From assembly GCA_027604705.1 (NCBI GenBank), contig JADHYV010000002.1, positions 186,001 through 250,000 of the forward strand: a DNA stretch of 64,000 bases, given 5' to 3'. This DNA is from Allomyces arbusculus (Eukaryota > Blastocladiomycota > Blastocladiomycetes > Blastocladiales > Blastocladiaceae). The notes under the pieces are model-generated. The model had not been told where the DNA came from and searched no databases. It saw only the letters and a program-made list of their open reading frames with translations. The translations under genes and the position numbers were made by a program. Shown here piece by piece: positions 1-13,200 of the stretch. Every line of letters begins with the position of its first letter. Positions within the stretch are counted from its first letter, which is position 1.

Positions 1-3000
1 TGCTCTCATGGTCACTCGTCCTGACCTTCGACTACCGTGGCGTCGTGGCCGTGCTTGCGCTCGGCGGTGCCGTCGTCTACGGCATCGTCTACCGCGTTTA
101 CCTCACACGGTACGCGCGTCTGCCAGACCCGCCCCTCCAAGCTGCCGGCCCGCCCCCAGGCGCGTCATTTGATCTGCATCCCGACGCGGCAACCGCCGGC
201 GAGTTTGACGACTCGTCTAAGTCTGGCTCTGGATCCGGCGGCGGCATCAGCAGCGCGCGCCCCGCGCTCAATTATGCCGAAGAGTTTCTCGGCAGCTTCC
301 TGCAGTCGATCAAGGTGTTTGGATACATGGAGCAGCCTGTCTTCCACGAGCTCGCGCGCCGGCTCCAGACGCGCAAGTTGCCCGCGGGCGATATCCTGTT
401 TGCCGAGGACGATGCGTTGCACGCACACGAACCGCCCAATTTTTACATTGTCGTTGAGGGCGCCGTGCACGTGCTCGTCAAGAACCCGGTTGACGCGAAT
501 CCCGTTGATGCCGCGCCGCCGCCTTCCCTGAATGCCTCGTTTTACCATGGCCAGGGGCCCGTACCGCCGTCCACCTACTCGGCGGTTGGTGGAGCGACTG
601 CCGCGGCCGCTGCCACGCTCGATCCGACCGAACCGTTGCCCGGATACACGCTTCTGCACGAAGTCCATGCCGGCGGGACCGTCTCGTCGCTCTTCTCGAT
701 CCTCTCGCTCTTCTCGTCGACGCTCGAACCCGAAGTCGATCCGACGCCCGTGCCCCCGCCCATGCCGCCGCCCCCGGTGCCGCCGCCCCCGGCGCCGCCG
801 ATGCCCAACGACGAGTACCCGGAATTCATGCCCAACGGCACGCACGGCCGCGCGACCCCGCCCCCACCACCGAGCACGGCAGCGACCGCGTCCTACCCGG
901 GCTTCTCGACGGAAAACAGCAGCGACGGCAGCCACGGCAGTGGGCCCGTGTTCCCGCTTTTGGGGGGCACCAACACGTCGCCGGTCTCGACATGGCGCGG
1001 CGTCCCGCGCGGCTGGGAAACGGCATCCACGTCCACCGGCGCTGCTGCGACGATTGGGCTCGGTTACGATGACAGTGCGTCAGTCTACGGTGAACGCACG
1101 GGACGGTCACGCACGGCCTCGGCGTCACGGTTCGGCACTGCTCCACCGCGATTCCCGTCACGCACACCGTCGGTCACCGTCCCGCCCTCGCGCGACGAGT
1201 ACGGCCGTCCGCACACGGCGCGCACGCACACGCACCATCACCGCGCACCGTCGGTCCTGCACGCTGGCTTGGTCGCGCGCGCCGCGCGCGACTCGACGCT
1301 TGTTGTGATTCCCGCTGAAGCGTTTTTGCGGTTGCTCGACAAGTACCCGCACGCGGCCGCGCATATTGCGCAAGTCATTCTCACGCGGTTCCAACGCGTC
1401 ACCTGCATGGCACTCGCCCGGTACCTTGGATTGGGTGCACAGCTGCTCGCGCTCGAACAGCAGGTGCACGAGTATGCGGCGAGAGCATTGCCACTCGGGT
1501 TTTTCCGTCCCGGTGGGTTGGAGCGACTGCGGCGGCGGTTCAGGATGGGGCATTCGGTGTACCGCGCCGTGCGCGCGGTATCGGGGAATAAGGTGCCGAC
1601 CGTCGCCGATGCGAGGGACGCGGCTGCGTTGGCGGCGGCCGTTGTTGCGCCGGAAACGCCGTCATCGTCGCCGAAGATTTCGCCGGCGTTGCCGCGAACC
1701 CCGTCGGGCGTCGATCCGGCGGTCGCAGAAGCAGCGACGGCGGCTGCAGCGAGGATCCCGCGACCGTCGAGCGCGATGGGGTCGCACCCGGCAGTCGCTC
1801 CGTCTGATCCGGCGACAATGCCCGGCGCGGGACCGTCGCTAGGGCCCGCAACGTCGGCTGAGGGTCCGTTTGGCGACTTGCGTGCGTTCGAGGACGCCGA
1901 CGAGGAAGATCATTTGCGGCAGTCGGTGTTTGCGTGCATCATGCACGCGATTGGACTGCGGGACGTGACTGTTCCGGCAGCGGCGACGCCCGCACCGCCC
2001 GTTGATTCGCCCAGTGTCCCGCTCATGATGCGGCAGCGGTCCGGTGCGGCTGCCAACGCCGCGCACGCGCTCGCGCACCACGCGTCCATGTCGTCGATGG
2101 CGTCGTCGATAGCATCGAACATTTCGGAAGTGGACCCGAAAGATGTCGAGATCCGGTTTTACCCAAAGGGAAGTATTCTTGCCAAGTCGGGCCAGGCCGT
2201 CGATGGGCTGTTTTTCATCATTGATGGGCTCCTGGCCGTGTCGACGGCCGGCGCTGTGGCGAGCAGCATGGTCGCTGCGCAGACGACGGCCGCGACCGTA
2301 GCGGGCGCGGCGGGCGGTGGGCCGCAGTTCTTTATTCGGCCTGGTGGACTTGGCAACTACATGTCGGTCCTGACAGGCCACCCGTCGTTTTTGCAGCTCG
2401 AGGCGCGGACCGACGTGTGTGTCGGGTTTTTGAAAAAGGCGGCGGTCGACCGACTTGTTGATCGCCAACCGACAGTGATTCTGACGCTCGCGCACCGGCT
2501 CGTGTCGGTATTGAATCCCCTTGTTTTGCAGTACGTTTTTGTTGCTGGTCTACAATTTCCTCGTGCTCGGCAATCGACTCATCCACCCTCTGTTGATTAG
2601 CATCGACTTTGCCATGGAATGGATGCAAGTCAACGCTGGCCACGTGCTCTACCGGCAGGGCGACAGCAGCGACTCGATCTACCTGCTGCTCAACGGCCGC
2701 GTGCGGTCAATCTGGGAACACGGCACCGTGGGCGGCGCATTTGACGTGATTGCTGAATACGGCCAAGGGGACTCAGTTGGCGAGCTCGAAGTGCTCATGG
2801 AATCGCCGCGGCCCTACACGACGCATGCGATTCGCGATACGGAACTGGCCCGGATCCCACATACGCTCTTCCACGCGCTCGCGTTACGGCACCCGGAAAT
2901 CACGCTGGCCATTGCGCGACTGATCGCCGCGCGTGCACAACAGCTCGCTCCGCTCGCGCCGGCGCCGCGACTCGGCGTCGGGCTCGGGATGGGGGTCGGA

Positions 3001-5153
3001 ATGGGGGCCATGAGCGCCGTGGCCGCTGCGCAACAGCTCGCGCGTGGACCAGGAGTGCCCGCTGGTCCCGCAGCGCCCACGCCGCCGCCCGTGCCATCAG
3101 ATCTCGGCAAGAACAACGCAAACTTGCGCACGGTAGCCGTGATCCCCGTGAACGCGTCGGTCCCGATCGTCGAGTTTGCCGAACACTTGCGCGGGGCGCT
3201 GACCACGATTGGCGCGTCGGCAACGGCGCTCTACCAGGCGACCATCATTGACGTGCTCGGCAAGCATGCGTTTTCCAAGATCGGCAAACTGAAACTCGTC
3301 TCGTGGCTCGCCGAGCAGGAGGACCGGCACCGAATCGTCATGTACGTCGCTGATTCGGGCGTCTCGACGCCGTGGACGCAGCGGTGCGTGCGGCAGGCCG
3401 ATTGCATCTTGCTCGTCGCGCTCGCCGACCAAGATCCCGTGATTGGCGAGTACGAACGGTACCTGCTCGGGATCAAGACGACCGCGCGAAAAGAACTCGT
3501 GCTCGTGCATTCCGACCGGTCGTGCCGCCACGGACTCACGCAGGCGTGGCTGAAGAACCGGTTGTGGATTCACGGCCACCACCATGTCGCCATGGACTTG
3601 CACCCGAGCACGGCGTTGTTTTCTGGATCCGGGACCAAAGGTTCATCGGGCAAGCCCCCGCGCGGCACGTCGAGTGGGCCCGCCCGTGCGCGCGACGACC
3701 ACAGCGCGACGCGTGGGCGGCACGGGTCGACAAGTGTGTACGCGACGGCGCCCATGAACAGCCTGTTTTCTTCGTCGAATATGGCCGCCGACTTGGTCGA
3801 CTTGATGGGGCCTACCATGGGCGTCGATCCGCGGTTCGCGCTGCACCAGCTCAAGGGCCAGCTGCAGAAGTACTACCAGCGGTACACGCCGCTGCTGCGG
3901 CGCATGCGGATCCTCGGCGGTGGGGAAGGGGGTGGCGAGCCCGGTGGGTGCACGGGCGTGCGGTCCGACTTTGCGCGGCTCGCGCGCCGGCTGTGCGGGC
4001 AGTCGATTGGGCTCGTGCTTGGTGGCGGCGGTGCGCGCGGGATCGCACATGTGGGTGTGATTCGTGCGCTCGAGGAGGCCGGGATCCCCGTGGACATGGT
4101 TGGTGGGACGTCAATTGGCGCGCTGGTCGGTGGGCTGTATGCGCGTGACTTTGACCATGTCAGCGTGCTCGGTCGCATGAAAAGCTTTGCCGCGCGGACG
4201 TCGTCGGTCTGGCGTACGCTCGTCGACTTGACGTATCCGATCACGTCGTACCTGACGGGCCACCAGTTGTACGTCAACTCTGGTGTCACATTGCGAGCGA
4301 GAGTGTATATTGACAGCGCGAGACTCATGCATACGCCTTCGTTTTTAGCAACCGCGGCATCTGGAAGTCGTTCGGCGACATTCATGTCGAGGACTTGTGG
4401 CTCAACTACTTTTGCGTCACGACCAACATTGTCCACTCGCGCATGGAGATTCACCAGTCCGGGTACCTGTGGCGATACGTGCGCGCGTCCATGTCGCTGT
4501 CGGGTTACATGCCGCCGCTCTCGGACAATGGCAACTTGCTCGTCGATGGCGGGTACCTGAACAACTTGCCCGCCGACGTGATGAAGGGGCTCGGCGCCAA
4601 GGTGGTCATCATGGTGGACGGTACGTTTGCTTTGCGCCTGACTAGGGTGGGAAAAGTGCTGGGGAAAGATCTGACTTGATCGTCTGCCTGATGCGCTAGT
4701 GGCTTCGGACGACGATACTTCCAAGGTCTACTTTGGCGACACGCTCTCTGGCTGGACTGTGCTGCTCAACCGCATGAACCCGTTCCGGCGCACGCCGGCG
4801 ATTCCGTCGCTCGCCGAGATCCAGTCCAAGCTGGCCTACGTGTCATGGTGCGGCTCTTTGCTCGATGCTTTCTTCTCTAAAGCTCGTCAATTCACGGTTT
4901 GCACTGTCTCTTCCATAGCATCCGCCAACTAGAAGAGGCCAAGCAGCTGCCGGGTTGTTTTTACCTGCGTCCGCCCGTTGCGCATTTCGGCACGCTCGAG
5001 TTTGGCAATTTCGAACCAATCTACCGCGCCGGGTACGAGTATGGCATGGCGGTCGTGCAAGAGTGGGAAAAGAATGGCGTGCTCGAGACCCTGACGAATA
5101 CCAAGGCCAGACGGAGCGCTGCGGCACCGCGCGCCAGGAGGAATTCGATTTGA
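1..5153 (+). CDS. NTE1: Lysophospholipase NTE1 (neuropathy target esterase family), 5' end missing
   Basis: Serine lysophospholipase/phospholipase B of the ER membrane that deacylates phosphatidylcholine. The frame is open to the left edge, so the true start lies outside. Exons: <3-2530, 2601-4268, 4349-4620, 4700-4847, 4919-5153; introns are 70-80 nt, and all exons join in frame to 1616 residues in the window. A hydrophobic segment lies at the extreme N terminus. Cyclic-nucleotide-binding-like domains follow (around 290-490, 2140-2470 and 2600-2900), separated by long Pro/Ala/Ser-rich inserts. The patatin domain is near the C terminus: a glycine-rich oxyanion loop (LGGGGARG, about 4018-4041), nucleophile motif GTSIG (about 4105-4119) and the aspartate of VDGGY (about 4542-4556). 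Exon 3 restores the family block [10 protein letters not shown]. Ser and Asp of the dyad are intact, so an active enzyme is expected. It is convergent with MPH1. Confidence 0.95.
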
Positions 5154-5334
5154 GGCTAGCCCGGGACGGGCTGGTTTTTGGTGGCACGAAACACAGAAAA
5201 TGGAAATGTGTGCAAAACCGCATCTTGTGCTGATCGATTTTGGAGTTGACTGGCAGAATGCACCGAGCACGGCCTCGTTCTTTGAATCTACTAGTTTCAT
5301 CTCAAAATATGCACACTGGCCCTGGCCCCTGCTG

Positions 5335-8300
5335 CTAATTATCATCGTCGTCCGATAAGAGCTCAACCACGGTCCGGCTGCCACCGCCTCCACTGCCGTT
5401 CTGGTTCCGGTCCGCCGTTGGCGATGACACCTCAGCGACTTGGCCGTCCCGAATCTGCCTGCGCGACTTGAGCCGACGCAGCCGGATCGGCGGTGTCGTG
5501 GCTTCGTCCGTCGACTCGACTTCCTCGTCGTCATCTTCTTCGTCCTCCCGCTCACGCTCCCTGCGCCGCCGCTTCCGCCGCCGATAATCTCGGTCAAGCT
5601 GTGCCTCGAGCGCATCTAGCGACACCTGGGTCGTACTCGTCGACGCCGGCTCCATCTCGTCGGACGGCGCCAAAAATGAGTCCTGTGAGTCGTACGTGTC
5701 ATTGGTCCTGGACCCGGGCGTGCACGGTGTTGTTGGCGGCAGCCGTGAGCGTCCGCGCAGGAGGAACGACGGTAACTGCAGCGGCCCGTCCCCATCGTCG
5801 CCGTCAATGGACGACTCGGGCGGGTGCGCCATGCGATACAGCGCGAGCCGCGACGTCGGCGTGTCCGGCTCCATTTGCGTCTCGGCAATCCAGTCGATGA
5901 GACTGCCCGCCGAGTCATCCGAATCCTCGGCATCGTCGTGGCTGCCGGCACCCGTGTCGGACCCGGACAGTTCGGCCTCGAGGTCGAGGAATCTGCGGTC
6001 GGCAGCAGCGCCGGTGGCTGGTTGCGGTGCACGGGCGCGTGAAGACGCGTGCTTGCGCTTGAGCTTGCGCCGTGGAGGTGCAGCGGGCGCGTCGGGCGAT
6101 TCGAGAAGGTGCTGTTGCCGACGCTGTTGTCGACGGCGATCCTTTTCTTCAGCCCGTGCGCGTTGAATAACGGGGCTCGGTGAATCGGGCGGGAGCCGCG
6201 AGAACGAGATGGATTTGGTGCGCGGCCTTGGGGTCACAAACATCGGCGACACTAAACGGCCACGTTCCGTGAGTCGAAGGAATAGGGGAGAGCATCTCGG
6301 AAATATGGCCGCGTACATCGATCACGAGCAGTTTTGAGCGGACCGTCAGCGACAGGGCTCGGCGCCGCCGTGGAAATGGGCGTCTCGTCCAAGAGCACCA
6401 CAGGAACGGGTTTGAACGACGGCGGCCGATCGGGCGCCGAGCCCTGCGTGACTGATGACGGCATTGGCTGTGCCGGTGTCAATCCTTGCGTGACTGACGA
6501 CGGCGAATCACGCTGGTCAACGGCGTTCGCCCGCATCGGCGTTGCAGCAAGAGTCGTCGCAACGGACGTTGTCGCCCCGGTCACCGGGCTGGCGCTCGGC
6601 GTAAGTCTGAAACTCGGTGGCCCCGACACGCCATAGCCAGATGGTCGTGCGAGGTCGTCGCACCGCTCGTGCCGCAGTGGAATCACGACCGACACGTCGA
6701 GATACGCGGTTGGCGACAGCGGCGCGCCGTATGGCGTCCATGCCGCGGCCAAGTACCGCGGGCACCAGTCGAGCTCCTGCAGCGGGTCCTTGGCGACCAC
6801 TGGTGAGAACAGTGGCGGCGGTGGCAGAACCGAAGGTGGTGGTGGACGCGCGGGCGACTGTTTTGACCGCTCCGCCGGCGATCGAATCGACGGCTTGTAC
6901 CCAGTGACACCGTCGTCCAGATCAAAGTGAAAATCGTCGTCGTCGTCATCGGTGGGGGCTGCGTCAAAGTCGAGGGTGGGGTGTAGAGGGTCGGCGTTGT
7001 CTAGCTGGACGAGATGCACGTCAGAAGAACAGGCTCGAGAGATTGGCGAGGTGGAGAGAGAAGAACTGTCGAACAAACCTTGGAATCTCACGGATGGCAT
7101 GAGCTCGCTGTCTGCGAGGCCAAAGTCAAACGGGTCCTCAAAGGCATCCGGCGGCGAGAGCTGGTCCACGTCCATGGGCTCGTCGGTGCAACTGGAAGGC
7201 ATAGGTGGAGCAGGAGCGGCGCTTGCCAAACAAGTCAGGCCGGCGCCATCGTCGTCGTCATCGTCAATTTCCAGGCAAATGGGCGTTTTGATTAAACTCG
7301 CCGCGGGACCTGCCGGCTTTGGCACCGCCGCCGACGCCATGGTCTTGCCCGCCCGGCTGAGCCCAACGACCGGTTCCAGTTGCGACGGCAAGAACGGCTC
7401 CGGCTCGGGCGACGGCTCGCGCATTCGCTCGTCGCGATCGTCGTGGACGACGACGACATCAGACACCTGCGTCAGCAACCCATAGTCGTCGTCGCCGCCA
7501 GCGCCAGATGCAGTCGCGCATGCGAGCTGCTCCTCGATCACCGTGCGTTGCAACTCGTGCAGTCCACCGAGCAAGTCCATGAACCGCTTCGACGTCACGG
7601 ATGGCGCGATAAACTTGCCAGGCCTGAGCACCTGCTGGTCGAGGTACCGCGTGAGCGACAGTTCTGGGACCGGCGGCGCGTCACGCGGCAGCTCAAACTT
7701 AGCCATGAACTTGACCATTTCCGACGACGTGAGGAACGCCCCCGGGCGCTTGGCGCCGCCACGGCGGCCGCGCTTGGTTGGTCGGTCGTCGTCGTCGTCG
7801 CCGCCTTCGCCTGGCAGCGGAGGAATGTTGAGAAAACACTTGATGAGCACGGGCTTGATGTTGAATGGAATCATGCGCGCGGGCTTGTCGAAGAGCTGCA
7901 GACCGCCCTTCTGAATCATGCTCTGCACGCTCTTGTAGTTGTCCTGCGACTTTTTGTACTGCTCTTCCTCCTTGCCGGCCGTCAGCAGGCACACGACGCG
8001 GCCTTCGCGCTTGCGGCCCGTGCGGCCCATGCGCTGGAGCATCTGCACGGGCGACTGCGACGTGTCGTAGCAAATGATCAAGTCAATGTCGCCAATGTCG
8101 AGCCCCTCCTCGCCGACCGACGTGCTGACGAGCACATTGTACCCGCCCTCTTGGAACTGGCGAATAATCGCGAGCTGCTCGCGCTGGTTGAGCCCGCGGC
8201 CCGTGGCCTTGTGAGACGACTGGCCAACAAAGCTCATGACGCGCACGAGCGGTCGATGCTTGTCGAGAATCTTCGCAATCTCGTCGACAATGTTGCGGAA

Positions 8301-10361
8301 CTTGGCAAAGATCATGATTTTTGACCCGCCCGTCGCGGCGCGGTCGTCCTTGGCCTGGTTTGCGAGATGTTCGAGAACGATGCGCTCGAGCGCGGCCTGC
8401 TTGGGGTGCGCCACGAAATGTGGATCGTTGTCCATGATACTGCCGAGCCACCCGACGTACTCCTTGAACGCAAGCGACTGCACCCACGCGGCGAGCGCCT
8501 TGTTCGACTTGACCTTACTCGTCTGCATGTCGATCGGCAAGTCGCGCAGCGCCTGCCGAAATGCGGCGAGCGACTGCGTGTTGAGCGTTTCCAGCAGCGC
8601 GAGCATGCGCTGCAGGGCACTCACGTCGCCGTAGCACCCGTGCGGGAACCCGAGTTTCTTGGCGCGCGCCATGATCCCAAACGACGACATTTGGTCTGGG
8701 TCGTCGGTGTGGGCCACGCCGAGTGACTTGAGCCGCTGGGCGATCGGGCGCATAAACTGCACGAACCGCGCGTGCGCTTCCTTGGCGGGGCCCGACAAGG
8801 AGACGACGACCGACTGTTTGGTGCGCTTGAACGTGTACTGCATCAGGTCGGCCGACTCTTCGGTGCGGATCTCGATGCGGTTGATGAGCAGGTTGCTGAT
8901 CACTTCCTGGACTTGCTCGCGGCGGCTGCCGGGCGTCGCCGAGAGCGCGAGGACGCGGAAATCTTGATGGAATTTGAGCAGTTCGCGGACACACGGCACG
9001 TACGGGTACTGGCCGGTCGCGCGGTGCGCCTCGTCGACGACAATTAGGACCACGTCCTTGCCCGGGCACGTGCCGTGGTTGAGGTCGTTGGCCATGTTGT
9101 GCGGCGTCGTGAAGAAGACGCGTTTGGTCTGCCAATACTGTTTGCGTTCCTCGGGCGAAATGGTCGTGCCGACAAAGACGACCATGTCCTCGATTGGGAT
9201 GCCCGTGATCTTGTAGCACGCGCTCTGCTGCTGCGCGACGAGCGGGCGCGTCGGTGCCATGAAGACAATTTTGCCCTCGGGAAACCACATGTAGAAGTTG
9301 AGCATGACGACGGCTGCGATGAGCGTCTTGCCAAGACCTGGTGAGACAAGTGGATCAGTCAAATTGTCTCACTTCATTGAACATTGTAGGGAAGACAAGG
9401 TACCCGTCGGAATCGACACGAGCGTGTTGTTAAAGAGCGCTTTTTGCACGATATTGATTTGGTAGTCGCGCACGGGCATGTTGGTCGGGTAAATCCACTG
9501 CACAATCGCGTCCGGGTCAAACGAGTGCATGCAGGACGCGTGCTCGAGCAGGAATTCGTCGGATGGCCGTTCTGGGACGCCCTGGATGCACGAATGGTCG
9601 TCATCCTTGAGCTCGGCCACGCCCGGGATCGCGGCAGCAGACGGCTCAGTGCGGGCATCAGAGCGTCGAGTGGGCTGCTTCCACGCTGTGGGGGCTGGGG
9701 CGGCGGGTAGTTGGTGAAACGATGCGGGTACGGAGCGCGCAGATACAGTTTCAGGACCCTGCAAGGGCTGGTGTGTGCCAGATGGTCCAGCAGCAGGCCA
9801 CGTCTGAGAATTCGAGTTGGTCGTGACCGGCGGTGTTGGCGGATGAGCTGGCGCAGGAACAGCTGGCGGCAAAGCCATCGTTCGCCATGCGTCCGGGAGC
9901 CGAGTTTGCGTCAGCGACGGTGTCACACCCTGCGTCAGAGCAGGTTGTGGGCGTGATGGCTGCCATCCAGCTGGTTGCTGCAATGGCGGATGCGGGTGCT
10001 GGTTGTGGACATGCGGCGGGATCGACGCCGGTGCCGCCGCGGGGAGCGGGCGCGCAACGGGTACAGGGACAGGGGCGGGCACATGGGGACCTGCTTGCCA
10101 TCTCGGGCGAGTCGGGGGCGGCGCGTATCCAGCAGGTCGCGGCGGCGCCGCGTACTGCGCTGGAACGGGCGGAGGGCGCCATTGCTGAGCCGCCGGGCGC
10201 GCAGCGGGTGGAGGAGGTGGGCGCGCGTGTGCCGCATTCCATGCCGGAGCCACAAGCGGTGCATGCGCAACAGTTGGCGGGACCTTGATCTGCAGCAGCT
10301 GCGACGTGAGCGCCGGGTCGTCCCAGTCGAACCCGCCATCGTCCCAGTCGTCGTCAGCCAT
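5335..10361 (-). CDS. MPH1: FANCM-family DNA helicase MPH1
   Basis: ATP-dependent 3'-5' DNA helicase/translocase that remodels stalled forks and D-loops. Exons on the minus strand: 10361-9404, 9337-6317, 6251-5335; introns are 66 and 65 nt; 1631 residues. The start chosen is the methionine before DDDWDDGGFDWDDP; an upstream open frame lacks a better ATG. The first intron falls inside the Walker A motif (PTG then LGKT). DEAH lies near 9024-9035 and motif VI (QRMGRTGRK) near 8020-8045. The last exon keeps the family C-terminal block FLDLEAELSGSDTG. N- and C-terminal thirds are Pro/Ser/Asp-rich and probably disordered. The start is 181 bp from the divergent SLX4 start, so the two repair genes probably share a promoter. 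Family assignment is firm; the exact 5' end is less so. Confidence 0.93.
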
Positions 10362-10542
10362 GGCTTGCGCGCGTGCCAGTGCGGGAGTGCTGGGATCCTG
10401 TGGCCTCACCGTCGTCGTGCAGTCCTCACGCCGACGTTGCCTGAAGTGCCGCTGCCGTTGCGCCGTTGTGTCGTGGAGCCGCGTCGAGCCGAGCGGAGCA
10501 GCGGAGCAGTGACTCCCACCGCAGCGCGACAAGCAGCACGCG

Positions 10543-13009
10543 ATGCCACCAGACAACGCTGATGGCTGTGACGCGCAGCTCCACCGCACGTCCACCGTAG
10601 GCCCACCGCTGCCGGCAGTGAGTCCCCGTCGTGCTCTTCGCAACAAGCGCCGAGCCCGCGCCGAGCGGCCTGGCGACGAGAAGACGACGGCGCAAGCAAG
10701 CACCAGCAACTGGACGCTGACGACGACCGCAGAGAACTCAACGACGGCGGCAGCGGCAGCAGCCGCAACAACCTCGACCAGCGCTGGAACGGCCATGGTG
10801 CCCCCAGCCGGCTCAGGCTCAACGACACGGCGCACGCAATTTGTCGATCTCGACGACGACGATGACGACGACTTCAAGGATTTGCCGCCGCTCTACCACG
10901 TTGTTGCACCGGGCTCGGTTGCCGACCGTTTGTCGCGGCCCGTCGCGGCCGCCAAACCCGCGCCGGCACCCAAGCCCATCGTCCCGGCGGCCTTGCGCCC
11001 AAAAGAAGTGGTGGCAGCGCCAGTCTTACGTGGCCAGGCGCGCTGGAAGGCGCGTGCCGCTACCGACTTGACCATGGTCGCAACTGTGCCAAAGGAAAAC
11101 GACGATGCGGCCGGCAAGCTCGCACCCAGCTCGCCATCGGTCGTGTTCCAGCGTAACCCGCGGCCTGGCCTGGCTCGCACCAAGTCGGACATGAGCGCAG
11201 CTCTTGCCCCGCCAACATCCGTCCCAGACCTGCCGTCGAGTTCGGCGCCTGCCGCGCCCATTGTGCGCCCCATTGCCGAGTCGCACCGGCTCGAGGCCGA
11301 GCGTCGCGCCGACCGCCGCCGAAAGCGCGACGACGCCGACGACTTGGCGACTGTCGATGACGACTTGCAGCTCGCGCTAGCTATATCTGCGTCCATGTCG
11401 TCGTCCTCGGCGGCGACGCCTGTCCTCGAACTCGACTGGAAGACGGGCACGTTCAAGTACAGGGACCCACCTGCCGTCCGTGGTCGTGCCGCCAAGCGGC
11501 AGGCACCGCAGCGCTCGCTCGCGTCGACTGCAATCTTGGCCGTCGACGAGGCGAAGGCCGAAGTGCAGCAGGAGGCGCTCACGTACCTGTTCGATCGCGC
11601 GCCGGCGCCGTCCTCGTCGACTGGTGAGCGCAACCGCACGCCGTCGGCGACGCGGCTCGCGAGGGCCGACCCGGAGTGCCGGCTCTGGCGCGCAGCAAGC
11701 CCACGGCCCTCCGAGACAACTTTATGGACGTCGTCGTCGATTCCTCCAGCCTGTCTTTTAATCAGCAGCGATGAGGAGGACGAGGTGGACGCTGACCGGC
11801 GTCGCCCGCGGTCCCCAGACGACGTCATGGACGTGGTCATCGACGACCCGCCAATACCGCGGCACCCGTTGCCGCCTTCTCCACCAGGTCATTTTGTTGC
11901 TCGTCCACAGTCGACGTACGAACAGGAGTCGCTGCGCCGACAGTTTGTCGACGAATCGCCGCTGCTCTCTATGTTCGATTCGTGGACTCAGAGCTCGACG
12001 TGCACGAACGCGGCTGACGTTGTTGCCAAGCGACGCCTGCTCGAGTCACAGCTGCAAGACTTGTGGGCCTCGACGGTCGATTGGCTCAATGTGCGCTCCA
12101 CTGCAGCGCCACCATGCGTCGGCCCACCTGCACCTTCGGCATCACCACCACCCTCAACAGCATACCGTCGCCATCCTGCACCAGCTCCTCCTTCGCAACC
12201 GGCACCTGCGCTGTCGGCCCCACCACCTGAACCTGCTACGCCTCGTCAACCTCCCGTCTCCAAACCGGCAGCTCCGGCCGCGCCCTCATTGTCGCGCACG
12301 ATTCTTCGACCGACAGCGATTGCTCGATCCCGACCTGCTGATGTTCCACGCGCGGCCGAAGGCGATTTCCCGCCGTATACCGACGCACGACCTGCCCCGT
12401 CCTCGGCTCGCCCGGCTGCTGCCGGCCCACCACGCCTCGATCCTGGTCCACTATCGGCGCTTGACTCTGTCCCTCTTGCTCCCCCTGGTTCCTCGACCGA
12501 CCTATCACGGCTCAAGTTGGCCGAGCTTAAAGTGCGTTGACGGGAGCTTCCTCATGCCGAGATTGAGCAACGACCGAAGCAGGCTCTGACACGCCTTCTC
12601 CACCTCGTTTTTGCAGTAGCAGCTCGCAAAGGACGCGGGCGTCAAGGTGACAGGGCGAAAAGAGGAGCTCATTGCACGCATCCAGGCCGCGCGGTCCGGA
12701 GTGACGGACGAGAGAGGTGGGCCGGCCAATGTCGAGAGTCGCGTCGTTAATTACCTCGCGGGGGACCAAGCGATCTACACCAAAATCTTGATGTACGAGG
12801 TGCGTTATCATTCCGTTTTTGCAACAAATTCCGCGCCTGCAAATTGACTGACCCAGCGCATCTCGACGTAGCCCTTGGACGTGGACGACTTGCTGGCCAA
12901 ACTCGCAGCGGCAAGCATTCGGTGCGGCCGAACCGCGCTGATCTCTCTCCTCGACGCACAAAGCATCATCCATTTTTCCAGCTCGTCAGATGGGCGGTGG
13001 AATCGCTGA
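10543..13009 (+). CDS. SLX4: Structure-specific endonuclease subunit SLX4 (probable)
   Basis: Scaffold for the SLX1 junction-resolving nuclease. Exons 10543-12531, 12623-12799, 12872-13009 (introns 91 and 72 nt) give 767 residues. The first two-thirds is low complexity, with acidic patches and no recognised domain. The second exon completes a SAP-type DNA-binding helix pair (LSRLKLAELK continuing KDAGVKVTGRKEEL). The C terminus, joined over intron 2 as KILMYEPLDVDDLLAKL and then TALISLLDAQSIIHF, matches the conserved C-terminal domain by which Slx4 binds Slx1. An alternative start at 10795 would remove an Ala/Thr-rich leader and is equally plausible. It faces MPH1 head to head. The call rests on the C-terminal signature; most of the protein is unconserved, as is usual for Slx4. 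Confidence 0.8.
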
Positions 13010-13200
13010 ATACATCCACATTGATCGAATTGTTGGTGTCAAGAACAAGACTCTACATTACATACATGGTCGCTCGAACGCTGCTTGGCGTATGCGGCTG
13101 GAAGGTCACGAAATGGCACGCTAACGAAACGAACGCCCCAAGAAAGAATCACCCTATTTTCAAAACCATGAAACACAGAACACAATCAACACTGACACTC

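Noticed and set aside
165-935. Antisense ORF within NTE1
   Set aside because: Arg/Gly-rich shadow frame without domain content; the sense frame carries the cyclic-nucleotide-binding domain.
12611-12616. First possible acceptor (TTGCAG) in SLX4 intron 1
   Set aside because: The next codon would be a stop; the acceptor six bases downstream keeps the SAP motif in frame.
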